A DNA stretch of 64,000 nt from Aquimarina sp. RZ0 (GTDB taxonomy: Bacteria > Bacteroidota > Bacteroidia > Flavobacteriales > Flavobacteriaceae). The stretch spans positions 1 through 64,000 of the forward strand of contig NZ_VTZU01000034.1 of NCBI RefSeq assembly GCF_008370685.1. The letters run 5' to 3'. The position numbers and the translations under genes were made by a program. Below the pieces are notes generated by a model, which was not told the origin of the DNA, did no database searches, and saw nothing but the letters and a program-made list of their open reading frames with translations. This document shows positions 1 through 8,091 of this stretch, one piece after another. Every line of letters begins with the position of its first letter. Position 1 is the stretch's first letter.

Positions 1-121
1 TTTTCCTTTCTACTTCGTTTAAAAAATAAACCGTAGCTATAGCTATGCTTGATTTTTTTGCCTTGCATAAAGAAAAAATAATTCAATGAATTTATACGAA
101 TTTTTTAATCACAAATCGTAT
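1..121 (-). repeat. MITE-like element, family 1 (cut by window edge)
   Basis: Read on the minus strand this is identical over all 121 bases to the first 121 bases of the 162-bp elements at 2178-2339 and 21374-21535. Its outer end at base 121 carries the terminal sequence ATACGATTTGTGATTAAAAA. The remaining 41 bases should lie just before the window. It is in opposite orientation to the copy at 2178, so the two bracket the gene at 377-2029. No transposase is encoded inside. Confidence 0.85.
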
Positions 122-376
122 AATATCTTATTATCATCTTAAGATGATAAATAGAATTTAATAAATCAAAATTATATTTAAATGTTTGATATTAAGTATT
201 TTGTAATTTTTGATACTCTTTTGCTACCCTCTTTTTTTTGCAATGTGGACTCCTTATACATTTCTTTGTTTAAGAAGGAGACGTCTAACTTTAGATAAGA
301 TTATTTACTATTTATAATTTTTACTCAAAAAAAGCATGATACTGTTTTATCAAATTAAAATAATAGGATATATTTT

Positions 377-2029
377 ATGAAACCTGAAACCAAATATACT
401 AAGAGTGGTCTGGTTAATATCGCTTATCAAGTTTTTGGTTCTGGTCCAGTAGACATTGTGTATATTCCTGGATGGGTATCTAATATCGATTGGATGTGGT
501 TATGTCCTGAATTGGTTGATTTTTTTACGGAACTAGGTAAGTTTGCAAGGGTAATCCTTTTTGATAAAAGAGGAACAGGGCTTTCGGATAGGGTTGTAGA
601 ATTTGCTACTCTAGAAGAGCGAATGGAAGATATTACGGCAGTTATGGATGCTGTGGATTCTGAAAGAGCAGTTCTTTTTGGACACTCCGAGGGTGGAAGT
701 GTCTCGGCGTTATTTAGCGCAACTTATCCTGATCGTGTTATTTCTTTAATCACCTTTGGTATTTTTGCAAAGAGGAGATATTCTAAAGACTATCCTTGGG
801 CACCAACCGATCAGGAGCGTCAGGTGGTTTATGATATGATTGAGAATGATTGGGGCAGTGGAGAGATGAATTTAGCATCACTTGCGCCTTCTAAAGCAAA
901 AGATAAAACTTTTATGGATTGGTTAGCTAGTTACTTTCGTTTAGGTGCTAGTCCCAGTGCGGCTTTGAAATTAACAAAAATGAATACTCAGGTTGATATC
1001 ATAGACATTTTGGGATCTATAAAAGTACCTACTTTGTTATTACAACGTACAGATGATATTGATGTAAAAATTCAGGAAGGGCAATTTATTTCTGAACGTA
1101 TTCCCGGATCAAAATTTTTAGAACTAGAAGGAAATGATCATCTATTTTGGGTAGGAGACACCGATGTTATTCTAGAAGCAATGGGAGCTTTTATACATAA
1201 CATAGAGCCCGCACCGGTTTATGAGAAAAAACTATTTACTGTTATGGTTGGTCGTATTATTTCTTCTGGTATTAATAGTTCAGAACATCAGGAAATTATT
1301 AAAAAATACCTAAAACAATATAAAGGAAGCATCGCCGAATATACTCCACAAACATTTATAGCCACTTTTGAAGGCCCAAGTAAAGCTGTTTTTTGCGGCT
1401 CTGATTTAGTAAAAGCAATGAGAGATATTAATGCTCCATTATCACTTGGTATAGATATCAAGGAGTGTTTTGTACAGCATTGTATTTGTGAACAGACTGA
1501 AGATTTTGAAGCAACAATTTTTCAAAAACCGGTACCTAATCAAATAATACTAACGCAAACTGTAAAAAATTTGTTATTAGGATCAGGAGTAAGTCTTGCT
1601 CCACATAAAGCAAATTTTAAAACAGCATCTGATGAATGTATTTCGTTGTATACAGTCGTCGAAAATCTAAAATTGGATACGCTTCAAAATGCGGATCAAC
1701 AGAGACTAGCGAAACACAATTCTTTTTTAGAAAAAGTACTTCAAAATATTTATAATCATTTGAGCAATGATTGTTTTGGTGTTACGACCTTATGTAGAGA
1801 GATAGGTGTTAGTGAACGTCAATTACAACGTAAACTTAAAGCGATCACCAATAAATCTCCTAATCAACTCATTTCTTCTGTGCGTTTACATCACGCAAAA
1901 GAATTACTCTTAGATCAGGAAAACACAGTAGCTGAGATAGCTTTTCAAACAGGCTTTTCTAGTCCTTCGTATTTTTCTAAATGTTTTAAAAAGGAATTTT
2001 TAGTAAGTCCATCAGAACTAGTGGGTTAA
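377..2029 (+). CDS. Alpha/beta hydrolase - degenerate nucleotide cyclase - AraC fusion regulator
   Basis: Three parts are visible. Residues ~10-275 are an alpha/beta hydrolase with nucleophile elbow GHSEGG (Ser104) and a candidate acid/His pair at D226 or D227 and H255. Residues ~283-410 resemble a class III adenylate/guanylate cyclase domain, but the metal-binding FTD stretch reads LFTVMVG and the DGFFATF stretch reads PQTFIATF, so catalysis is probably lost. Residues ~450-550 are an AraC-type double helix-turn-helix (VSERQLQRKLK, IAFQTGFSSPSYFSKCFKK). Hydrolase-cyclase fusions are a known architecture; the AraC addition suggests a ligand-sensing transcription factor (inference). There is no signal peptide, so it should be cytoplasmic. 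The gene stands alone, with a hairpin terminator at 2121, between two inverted copies of the family 1 element. The ATG at 377 is the natural start. Ligand and targets are unknown. Confidence 0.85.
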   Translation: MKPETKYTKSGLVNIAYQVFGSGPVDIVYIPGWVSNIDWMWLCPELVDFFTELGKFARVILFDKRGTGLSDRVVEFATLEERMEDITAVMDAVDSERAVLFGHSEGGSVSALFSATYPDRVISLITFGIFAKRRYSKDYPWAPTDQERQVVYDMIENDWGSGEMNLASLAPSKAKDKTFMDWLASYFRLGASPSAALKLTKMNTQVDIIDILGSIKVPTLLLQRTDDIDVKIQEGQFISERIPGSKFLELEGNDHLFWVGDTDVILEAMGAFIHNIEPAPVYEKKLFTVMVGRIISSGINSSEHQEIIKKYLKQYKGSIAEYTPQTFIATFEGPSKAVFCGSDLVKAMRDINAPLSLGIDIKECFVQHCICEQTEDFEATIFQKPVPNQIILTQTVKNLLLGSGVSLAPHKANFKTASDECISLYTVVENLKLDTLQNADQQRLAKHNSFLEKVLQNIYNHLSNDCFGVTTLCREIGVSERQLQRKLKAITNKSPNQLISSVRLHHAKELLLDQENTVAEIAFQTGFSSPSYFSKCFKKEFLVSPSELVG

Positions 2030-2120
2030 GTTGTGTTTGTGCCCGAGTCAATTATCAATCTATTTTAATTACTTAAGAAATCAAAACAAAAATTCTTTAA
2101 CAGAATCAATGTAATCCAAA

Positions 2121-2150
2121 AAAACTTCTCAGAGACGAGAAGCTTTTTTT
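2121..2150 (+). terminator. Rho-independent terminator after the fusion regulator
   Basis: CTTCTC (2125-2130) pairs with GAGAAG (2137-2142) over a 6-base loop, followed by a T run. An A run on the other side means it could also work on the minus strand. Confidence 0.65.
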
Positions 2151-2177
2151 GTTGCAGCAGTAGAAACTTGAACTCTC

Positions 2178-2339
2178 ATACGATTTGTGATTAAAAAATT
2201 CGTATAAATTCATTGAATTATTTTTTCTTTATGCAAGGCAAAAAAATCAAGCATAGCTATAGCTACGGTTTATTTTTTAAACGAAGTAGAAAGGAAAAAG
2301 AAACGATGAATATGCGAAATTTTTAGTTATAAATCGTAT
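2178..2339 (+). repeat. MITE-like element, family 1 (complete, 162 bp)
   Basis: Complete 162-bp element, identical base for base to the copy at 21374-21535. The ends are imperfect inverted repeats: the left begins ATACGATTTGTGATTAAAAA and the reverse complement of the right begins ATACGATTTATAACTAAAAA. The interior contains TAGCTATAGCTA. No ORF of note and no clear target-site duplication. It sits in the gap between the fusion regulator and the convergent serine hydrolase gene. Confidence 0.85.
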
Positions 2340-2400
2340 CACACCTCGTAATGCTACATATTATGTCCATAATCAGATATCTTATTTATCAAAGTTAATT

Positions 2401-3723
2401 CTATTTTACTCTTCTACCTTCATAAGACTTAACACAATATTGATAAAGAATAACGGTATTAAAGTTGTGTTCATAATCTTTCACAAATTCGACTTTCAAT
2501 TCTTCATCAACTAAAAATACTTTTTCCGACTGTGCTACCAACTTAGTAGATTTTTGTCCTGGAATAACAAGTTTGAGTTTCCCGTTTTCCTCTTCGATAT
2601 TGAAGGTGACATTTTCTTTTATTTCGAAAGTACCCGTATAGTTTTTTAGAAGGTCAGCCGAAATCTTATATTTCTCGGTAGGGACTAGTTTTTTACTTTT
2701 GATTTCGAAAATTTCTTCACCTTCATCTAAATAAGATGTTACTATTTTTTGATATACTTTAAAACCCTCGTCTGCATTGGTAAAAATGACCATTCCTTTT
2801 TTGGATTTGGGTAGCAGTACTACAAAGGTTTTGATACCATTTTCATTACCTGAATGCATAATAACCGACTCACCGTTAGATAATTCTGGTATAACTTCCC
2901 ATCCTAAGCCATAAAAAAGATTTTCTTTGACCTTTACTTGAGGTGTCATCATATCGTTGAATAGTGATTCCGATATACTTGCTCCGTTCAAAATATAGGA
3001 GCAAACCTTAGTGTAATCTTCTATGGTGGTTAGCAATCCTGCTGCAGCGTTTAACTCTGTTCTTGGAGCATATTTGTATTCTTCATAATTTTTGTTGTGC
3101 GGATATACTACTTTATCCGTATCCCAACTGGGATTCCAAGTGAATGAAATATTTTTGAGCCCTAAAGGCTCAAAAAGTAAACCTTCTGCCAATTTTGGCA
3201 GACCTTCACCTGTTTTGTTTGTTATCGCTTTTCTAAGGTATTCATAACCTTCACCAGAATACAAATACTGACTACCAGGTTCAAAATTAAATGCCAATTT
3301 TTTTGATAGAGTCATATTTCTCCAATTCACAAAACCGGATTGATGGCTCAACACAAATCTGGCATTCAATTTTTTGAGATTGGTATCCACTTTTAAATCT
3401 GGGTCGAGATGATATTTATAAAGTGGTTCATCTAAAGACAAATCTCCTTGGGATATTATATTTAGGACTACGGTAGCAAATATAGGTTTGGTGAGAGAGG
3501 CTACGGTAAAAATACTCTCACGATTAGCGGGTACTCCGATTCTTTGCTCACCAAAAACTTTGGCGTATGAGACTTTTCCGTTTTTAATAATACCTACCGC
3601 AACGGCAGGAACTTTATACTCTTGTTGCCAGGTAGGTAATATTTTTTCTAAATCAAATGATATTTCTTTTTGTCCGAATGAGCAAATTGTAAACAAAAGA
3701 AAAAGATACGACGGTATTCTCAT
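2401..3723 (-). CDS. Secreted serine hydrolase, class C beta-lactamase family
   Basis: The 440-residue protein has a signal peptide (residues 1-17) and then the penicillin-binding/class C beta-lactamase fold (PF00144). The S-x-x-K motif is SLTK at 76-79, the second motif is YSGEGY near 155, and the third is HSG in the block MHSGNENG near 289. The C-terminal ~90 residues form a small beta-rich extension often seen in peptidase or esterase members. It is probably periplasmic or surface-exposed; the substrate (D-amino-acid peptide, ester or beta-lactam) cannot be told. It lies 55 bp downstream of the LRR gene on the same strand and may be cotranscribed with it. Confidence 0.85.
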   Translation of the reverse strand: MRIPSYLFLLFTICSFGQKEISFDLEKILPTWQQEYKVPAVAVGIIKNGKVSYAKVFGEQRIGVPANRESIFTVASLTKPIFATVVLNIISQGDLSLDEPLYKYHLDPDLKVDTNLKKLNARFVLSHQSGFVNWRNMTLSKKLAFNFEPGSQYLYSGEGYEYLRKAITNKTGEGLPKLAEGLLFEPLGLKNISFTWNPSWDTDKVVYPHNKNYEEYKYAPRTELNAAAGLLTTIEDYTKVCSYILNGASISESLFNDMMTPQVKVKENLFYGLGWEVIPELSNGESVIMHSGNENGIKTFVVLLPKSKKGMVIFTNADEGFKVYQKIVTSYLDEGEEIFEIKSKKLVPTEKYKISADLLKNYTGTFEIKENVTFNIEEENGKLKLVIPGQKSTKLVAQSEKVFLVDEELKVEFVKDYEHNFNTVILYQYCVKSYEGRRVK

Positions 3724-3778
3724 GGTAAGATATTTGGTTTTAATTAAGACGATTGATTTTAGATCGATTACGTGTATA

Positions 3779-4978
3779 TTATTTTATTAATTTTTTACTT
3801 GGCGCTACTTGATAGATGGAATTTATCTCTATTTCCTTTGTTAGGATATTCTTGCGTTTTGATTTAATATTTTGGATTATTTTCTTATTCATATTGGCCA
3901 ATTCAGTATTATTATCCAATGGATTGTTATGTAAGGAAACATCCGTGATACCTTCTAAATTGTGCAATGGCCATAGGTTATCTATATTATTGTAATCAAA
4001 CATAACCCAATCAAGATTTCCCAAAGATGTAATAGGAACAATTGACTTTATTTGGTTCCTTGATAAGAATAATTTTTTTAGTTGACTCAGGTTTTTCAGC
4101 TCGTCAATATTGTCGATTTGATTTTCCCTTAAATCGAGCCATTCGATGTTGGTTAAGCCTTCAAGAAATTTCAATTCTTTAATTTGATTTTGTCTCAATA
4201 CCAATACACCTATATTTTTGAGATTTGATAAAGGTTCAAATTTTTTTATCTTGGTATTCATAAGATTTACCTGAATGAGCTTAGTGAGGCTTTCGATAGC
4301 TGAAATATCCGAAATAGGGTTTTTTTCCAATATGAGAACCTCAAGTTTTTTTAGCTTCGATACAGCTTTTATATCTGCTACATTATTATCAGGTATCCAA
4401 ATGCCTTTAAGCTGGACTAAGTCTTTTAATGGCTCTAAAGTCTCCAATTTATTGAAGGCCATATTAAAATGGGTTAATTTCTTCCAATTTTTTATTGCTG
4501 ATATATCTCTAATTTGATTGAAATTTCCTGTTACGTTCTTGATGTTTTTTAATGTGTAAAGTGCATCAATATTGGAAACATTATTTCTGTCAAAGGAAAG
4601 TGTGTTTAAATTGATTAGACCGCTTATTGGCTTTATATCCTCAACTTTATTACCATTAATATTTAATATCTCCAGTTTGATAAGATTTGCAATCGGCTCT
4701 AAATTTGTGATGCTATTGTTATCCAACCTCAGATATGTGAGGTTTGTGGCATTTTCTATACCAACCAATGAAGTAATTCCTTTTTCTACTGCAACAAAAC
4801 GAGTTAATGACTCCAGGTCAGACTGCAAAAGTTTGCCTGTGGGTTTATCCAAATAATTGCGTATTGCTAAATCGAGATAGAAATCCTCGATTGAGATTTG
4901 CTCATTTTTATTTTGCGCATAAACCAATGTTGTTAAACCTAATAACAGGCATATCAATAGTATTTTTGAAAATTGCAT
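3779..4978 (-). CDS. Secreted leucine-rich-repeat protein
   Basis: Begins with a signal peptide ending at VYAQ. About fourteen 22-residue leucine-rich repeats of internalin/LRR_4 type follow (pattern LxxLxxLxLxxNxIxNIxPL) across residues ~40-365, then a short basic tail. An upstream TTG at 5008 is in frame, but the ATG at 4978 puts the signal peptide at the N-terminus and has a GAGG sequence ~14 bases upstream, so 4978 is chosen (399 residues). LRR solenoids of this kind bind proteins or glycans; the partner is unknown. No anchor or sorting domain is seen. It lies between a membrane AraC regulator and a serine hydrolase on the same strand. Confidence 0.8.
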   Translation of the reverse strand: MQFSKILLICLLLGLTTLVYAQNKNEQISIEDFYLDLAIRNYLDKPTGKLLQSDLESLTRFVAVEKGITSLVGIENATNLTYLRLDNNSITNLEPIANLIKLEILNINGNKVEDIKPISGLINLNTLSFDRNNVSNIDALYTLKNIKNVTGNFNQIRDISAIKNWKKLTHFNMAFNKLETLEPLKDLVQLKGIWIPDNNVADIKAVSKLKKLEVLILEKNPISDISAIESLTKLIQVNLMNTKIKKFEPLSNLKNIGVLVLRQNQIKELKFLEGLTNIEWLDLRENQIDNIDELKNLSQLKKLFLSRNQIKSIVPITSLGNLDWVMFDYNNIDNLWPLHNLEGITDVSLHNNPLDNNTELANMNKKIIQNIKSKRKNILTKEIEINSIYQVAPSKKLIK

Positions 4979-5059
4979 AAGTAACTGTTTTACCTCAAAA
5001 ATCAACAATTGTTATGGTAAGTAAACACTAAGTTCTGGTAAAAAAAGTTTCAAATTATA

Positions 5060-6193
5060 TTATGAAACTTTTTTCTCCTTTTCCAATTGTTTGATATATT
5101 CTTTGGGGGTCTGTGAGGAAAACTTGGAGAATGCTCTATAAAAGGTGGTTTTAGATTTAAAACCAGAATCTTCTGCAATGTATTCTAGTGTAAGACTCTT
5201 ATGTAATCCTTTTCTAAGTTTATCTTTTACTTCTTCAATTCTATATTTATTAGTAAAATCATTAAAAGAAGTATCCAAATAACTGTTGAGTAATTTAGAT
5301 AAAATACTAGGAGTGGTTTCCATTAGTTCTGCAAATGTTGATAAAGAAAAGTCAGCGCTTAGAAAAGGTTTTTTAGCCTTCATTATATGTAAGATTGATT
5401 TTACTTGCTCATCAGCGACAGCTTTGCTTACAGGCTGCTTTTTCAATTTAGGATTTGAATATGATAAATAACCTACCAAAGAAATGATATACAATACAAC
5501 GCCATTATATATTTTAACCATCATGGTTAACGAAAAGCCCAACCAATCATCTACGGGTGAACTCTTCCAGTAGCCATAGATCTTACCCAGAAGAGTGGTA
5601 ATTAATTCGAATAGCACTCCGACAAAAAATAGACCTAGCAAAGTCAGCATCCAGGTACGATATTTACCAGCTTCTTTTGAAATATTGATCGCTTCATAAT
5701 TCCTTACTTGTAAGTATGACATAATTGTGTAACTAAAAAGCAATAGCAAAAGGATAATGTTATGTAGTAATTGAATCTCGAAATACCCATATCGCAAGAT
5801 CCATACTCCCTTCATTTCAGGAGAAACAGTCAAACTGCCTATCCAAATCAGAATGTAGTACACCGTGAAAACAAGAGGTAAAATTAAATGGAGGAAACTT
5901 TTAAAATCAAACCGAAAAGAGTAACTCAAAAGAGATTTAAGATATAGATATAATAAAGGAAAGATAAAAATCACCAAATTGAATGGTAAAAATCTTAAAT
6001 GATCATTTTTTTCCAATAATCCAGAATTCCCCAAGAAAGTAGGAACTAGAGAAATACCAACTACTAATAAAAGCCCTATAAGCAACTTATTTGGTGTTTG
6101 TTTCCAATTTCTGTTTCTGATTATGAGAAATATCATTATTGTACTCTGGAATAAACCAAAAAGGATTAAAGTAGCTGTAAGGTTTAAGTTCAT
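5060..6193 (-). CDS. Membrane-anchored AraC-family transcriptional regulator
   Basis: The N-terminal ~230 residues contain about seven hydrophobic segments, starting at residues 5-24 and 38-56. A linker and a C-terminal AraC double helix-turn-helix (~residues 265-372, with LEYIAEDSGFKSKTTFYRAF) follow. This 7TM-AraC architecture is common in Bacteroidota; the membrane part is presumed to sense a small molecule or envelope state. The LRR and serine hydrolase genes lie downstream on the same strand, 81 and ~1300 bp away, and are plausible targets (inference). A 16-bp palindrome lies 30 bp upstream of the ATG. Confidence 0.85.
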   Translation of the reverse strand: MNLNLTATLILFGLFQSTIMIFLIIRNRNWKQTPNKLLIGLLLVVGISLVPTFLGNSGLLEKNDHLRFLPFNLVIFIFPLLYLYLKSLLSYSFRFDFKSFLHLILPLVFTVYYILIWIGSLTVSPEMKGVWILRYGYFEIQLLHNIILLLLLFSYTIMSYLQVRNYEAINISKEAGKYRTWMLTLLGLFFVGVLFELITTLLGKIYGYWKSSPVDDWLGFSLTMMVKIYNGVVLYIISLVGYLSYSNPKLKKQPVSKAVADEQVKSILHIMKAKKPFLSADFSLSTFAELMETTPSILSKLLNSYLDTSFNDFTNKYRIEEVKDKLRKGLHKSLTLEYIAEDSGFKSKTTFYRAFSKFSSQTPKEYIKQLEKEKKVS

Positions 6194-6222
6194 AAAATTT
6201 CAACTTAATGTGATTAGGTTTT

Positions 6223-6238
6223 AACCGATACATCGGTT
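6223..6238. promoter_or_regulatory. Palindromic operator candidate upstream of the AraC gene
   Basis: AACCGAT-AC-ATCGGTT is a perfect inverted repeat 30 bp upstream of the start at 6193. Its place in the promoter region suggests an operator, possibly for autoregulation. The binding protein is not known. Confidence 0.4.
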
Positions 6239-6380
6239 TTAATTACTTTTCATATGTTATAAAAATAACAGAATTTATAACATTAATATGTATATGAGAT
6301 GAATAAGCGTATAATACGTTCATATAGTAGGGGTTTAAATTAAAAGTTGATGAAGTTCAAAAAAGGCACAGGACATAAAC

Positions 6381-6415
6381 AAAAAAAGTCTCTTGTTTCC
6401 AAGAAGCTTTTTTTT
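6381..6415 (-). terminator. Terminator downstream of the tRNA-Leu fragment
   Basis: On the minus strand AAGCTTCTTG pairs with CAAGAGACTT (one mismatch) around a GAAA loop, followed by seven T. It directly follows the tRNA 3' end, as for a native tRNA locus. Confidence 0.65.
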
Positions 6416-6419
6416 ACAG

Positions 6420-6475
6420 TGCGGGCAGGGAGACTCGAACTCCCACACCTCGAGGCGCTAGATTCTAAGTCTTGT
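6420..6475 (-). pseudogene. 3' half of tRNA-Leu(TAG); probable attachment-site scar
   Basis: Read on the minus strand, the sequence runs from the anticodon loop CTTAGAA (anticodon TAG) through the 3' anticodon stem TCTAG, the variable arm, a T arm with GTTCGAG, and the acceptor strand TGCCCGC plus discriminator A. The 5' acceptor and D arm are absent; upstream bases do not restore a cloverleaf. Tyrosine-recombinase elements commonly duplicate exactly the anticodon-loop-to-3'-end part of a tRNA gene. Since the native terminator follows the fragment, any integrated element would lie at higher coordinates (inference). No integrase is seen in the window. Confidence 0.7.
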
Positions 6476-6896
6476 ATATATTGTACTAACGAAACATAAA
6501 ATATCTCATTATGTGGTATCCTTGGCGAATCATAAACCCGAAAAGTCATTTAGTAATAAATCCTTGTCGTATGCTATGAAAAAAAGTGATGACTTAAAAG
6601 TTTTTCTAAGACAATAAAACCATTTTTGAACAATCTCTTTTAAGCATTACAAAATAAAATCTTAAAACTTCTTTTAGTTTATTGTAAATAATATAATCAA
6701 AAAGGTGTTTAGCTGTAAAAAATATATTATAAAAGTTAATTTAGTGTAAAAAATAAAGGCATTAATCGGTTTTATTTTTTTATGTTAATTCTTGTACATT
6801 ACTCAAAATAAAAGCCTGATTTTTGAAATTTTAATCCTTTTATTATTAGAACTAATTAGTAATTTACCATAGCTAATTGTAATAAAAAAAGGTGCT
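6476..6896. other. Intergenic, AT-rich
   Basis: 421 bases of AT-rich sequence between the tRNA fragment and the aminotransferase gene. No gene, tRNA or clear promoter was recognised beyond the purine-rich AAAAAAAGG just before the ATG at 6897. If the tRNA fragment is an att scar, this would be the edge of the inserted DNA. Confidence 0.5.
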
Positions 6897-8087
6897 ATGA
6901 CAACTACACAAATCGACAGAAGGGAATGGCTTAAAAAAGGATTTTTAACTTTTGGAGCAATGGCGTTGGTACCTTCAGAAATATGGTCAGATACAGTGAC
7001 TGATGCGCAGAAAAATAATCGTAAGTTTCTATATCAAAATCCTGTGTTTGATGAGTTCACTCCTCCAGAGTTTCCTGATTTAAGTACGATAAAAGCACGT
7101 TTAGTATGGAATGAAAATCCATATGGTCCTTCTAAGAAAGCAGCGAAGGCTTTTCAGGAGAAAGTGTTCAAGGGTAATCACTATTCTTGGATGTCTTTAG
7201 GTGAATTAATAGAGAAAATTGCTAAGAGAGAAGGAGTTAAATCCAACCAAATCATGATGGGACCAGGTTCTTCTGATTTATTAGAAAAAACAGCATTGGT
7301 TCTTTTTCAAAACGGAGGGAATGTCGTGAGTGCGGATCCAAGTTATATGTCACTGGTAAGTGTAGCCAAGGCATTTGGAGGAAACTGGAAAGCTATAAAA
7401 CTTACCAAAGATTATCAGCACGATTTGGAAGCTATGGAAGCTGCTATAGACGATCAAACTAAATTGGTATATATTACCAATCCTAATAATCCAACAGCAA
7501 CCATTACAGATGTTGAAAAACTAAAGAATTTTTGCGCGCGTGTATCTGACAAAGTTCCGGTTTTTATAGATGAAGCTTATATAGAACTTACAAATAGTGG
7601 AGCAGCCAATAGTATGGCTTCTTTAGTTACAGAAGGTAAAAACATTTTAATTTCCAGAACATTTTCTAAAATTCATGGGATGGCGGGTTTACGAATTGGC
7701 TATATGTTAGGTTCTACTGCCTTACTAGAGAAAATTCAAAAAATCACTCGTGCCGGGATGGGAATCTCCGGTCCTACTATTGCTGCTGCAAATGCTAGTA
7801 TGGATGATGCCGAATTTTTGGCTTCTACAAAACAAAAAATCATAGATGCAAAAACATATACCACTAATGTTCTCAAAGAAATGGGGATTACCCCTATGCC
7901 ATCAGAAACCAATTTCTTGATATTTCCGATACAAATGGATGGTAATGAGTTCTTAAAAAAAATTTATGATAAAAAAGTAGTAGTACGTGCTTTTACATTT
8001 TGGGATCAAAACTGGTGCAGAGTAAGCATAGGTACTATGGAAGAAATGAAAATTTTTAGCGAATCAATTTCCGAAATCCTGGCATAA
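6897..8087 (+). CDS. Tat-exported PLP aminotransferase, histidinol-phosphate aminotransferase-like
   Basis: The fold I aminotransferase signature is complete: NPNNPT at 195-200, DEAY at 225-228, and the PLP lysine K258 in SRTFSKIHG followed by GLRIGY (Arg266). It resembles HisC-type enzymes. The N-terminus is a twin-arginine-like signal (DRREWLKK at 7-14, then a hydrophobic stretch to ~26), which would put a PLP enzyme in the periplasm. The substrate cannot be told; it is probably not the biosynthetic HisC because of the signal and the lack of his neighbours. The gene ends 4 bp before the AEC permease start, so the two are cotranscribed. Confidence 0.85.
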   Translation: MTTTQIDRREWLKKGFLTFGAMALVPSEIWSDTVTDAQKNNRKFLYQNPVFDEFTPPEFPDLSTIKARLVWNENPYGPSKKAAKAFQEKVFKGNHYSWMSLGELIEKIAKREGVKSNQIMMGPGSSDLLEKTALVLFQNGGNVVSADPSYMSLVSVAKAFGGNWKAIKLTKDYQHDLEAMEAAIDDQTKLVYITNPNNPTATITDVEKLKNFCARVSDKVPVFIDEAYIELTNSGAANSMASLVTEGKNILISRTFSKIHGMAGLRIGYMLGSTALLEKIQKITRAGMGISGPTIAAANASMDDAEFLASTKQKIIDAKTYTTNVLKEMGITPMPSETNFLIFPIQMDGNEFLKKIYDKKVVVRAFTFWDQNWCRVSIGTMEEMKIFSESISEILA

Positions 8088-8091
8088 ATTT

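Noticed and set aside
6340..6549. 69-residue open frame on the minus strand
   Set aside because: It runs through the tRNA-Leu fragment and the terminator; composition is not protein-like.
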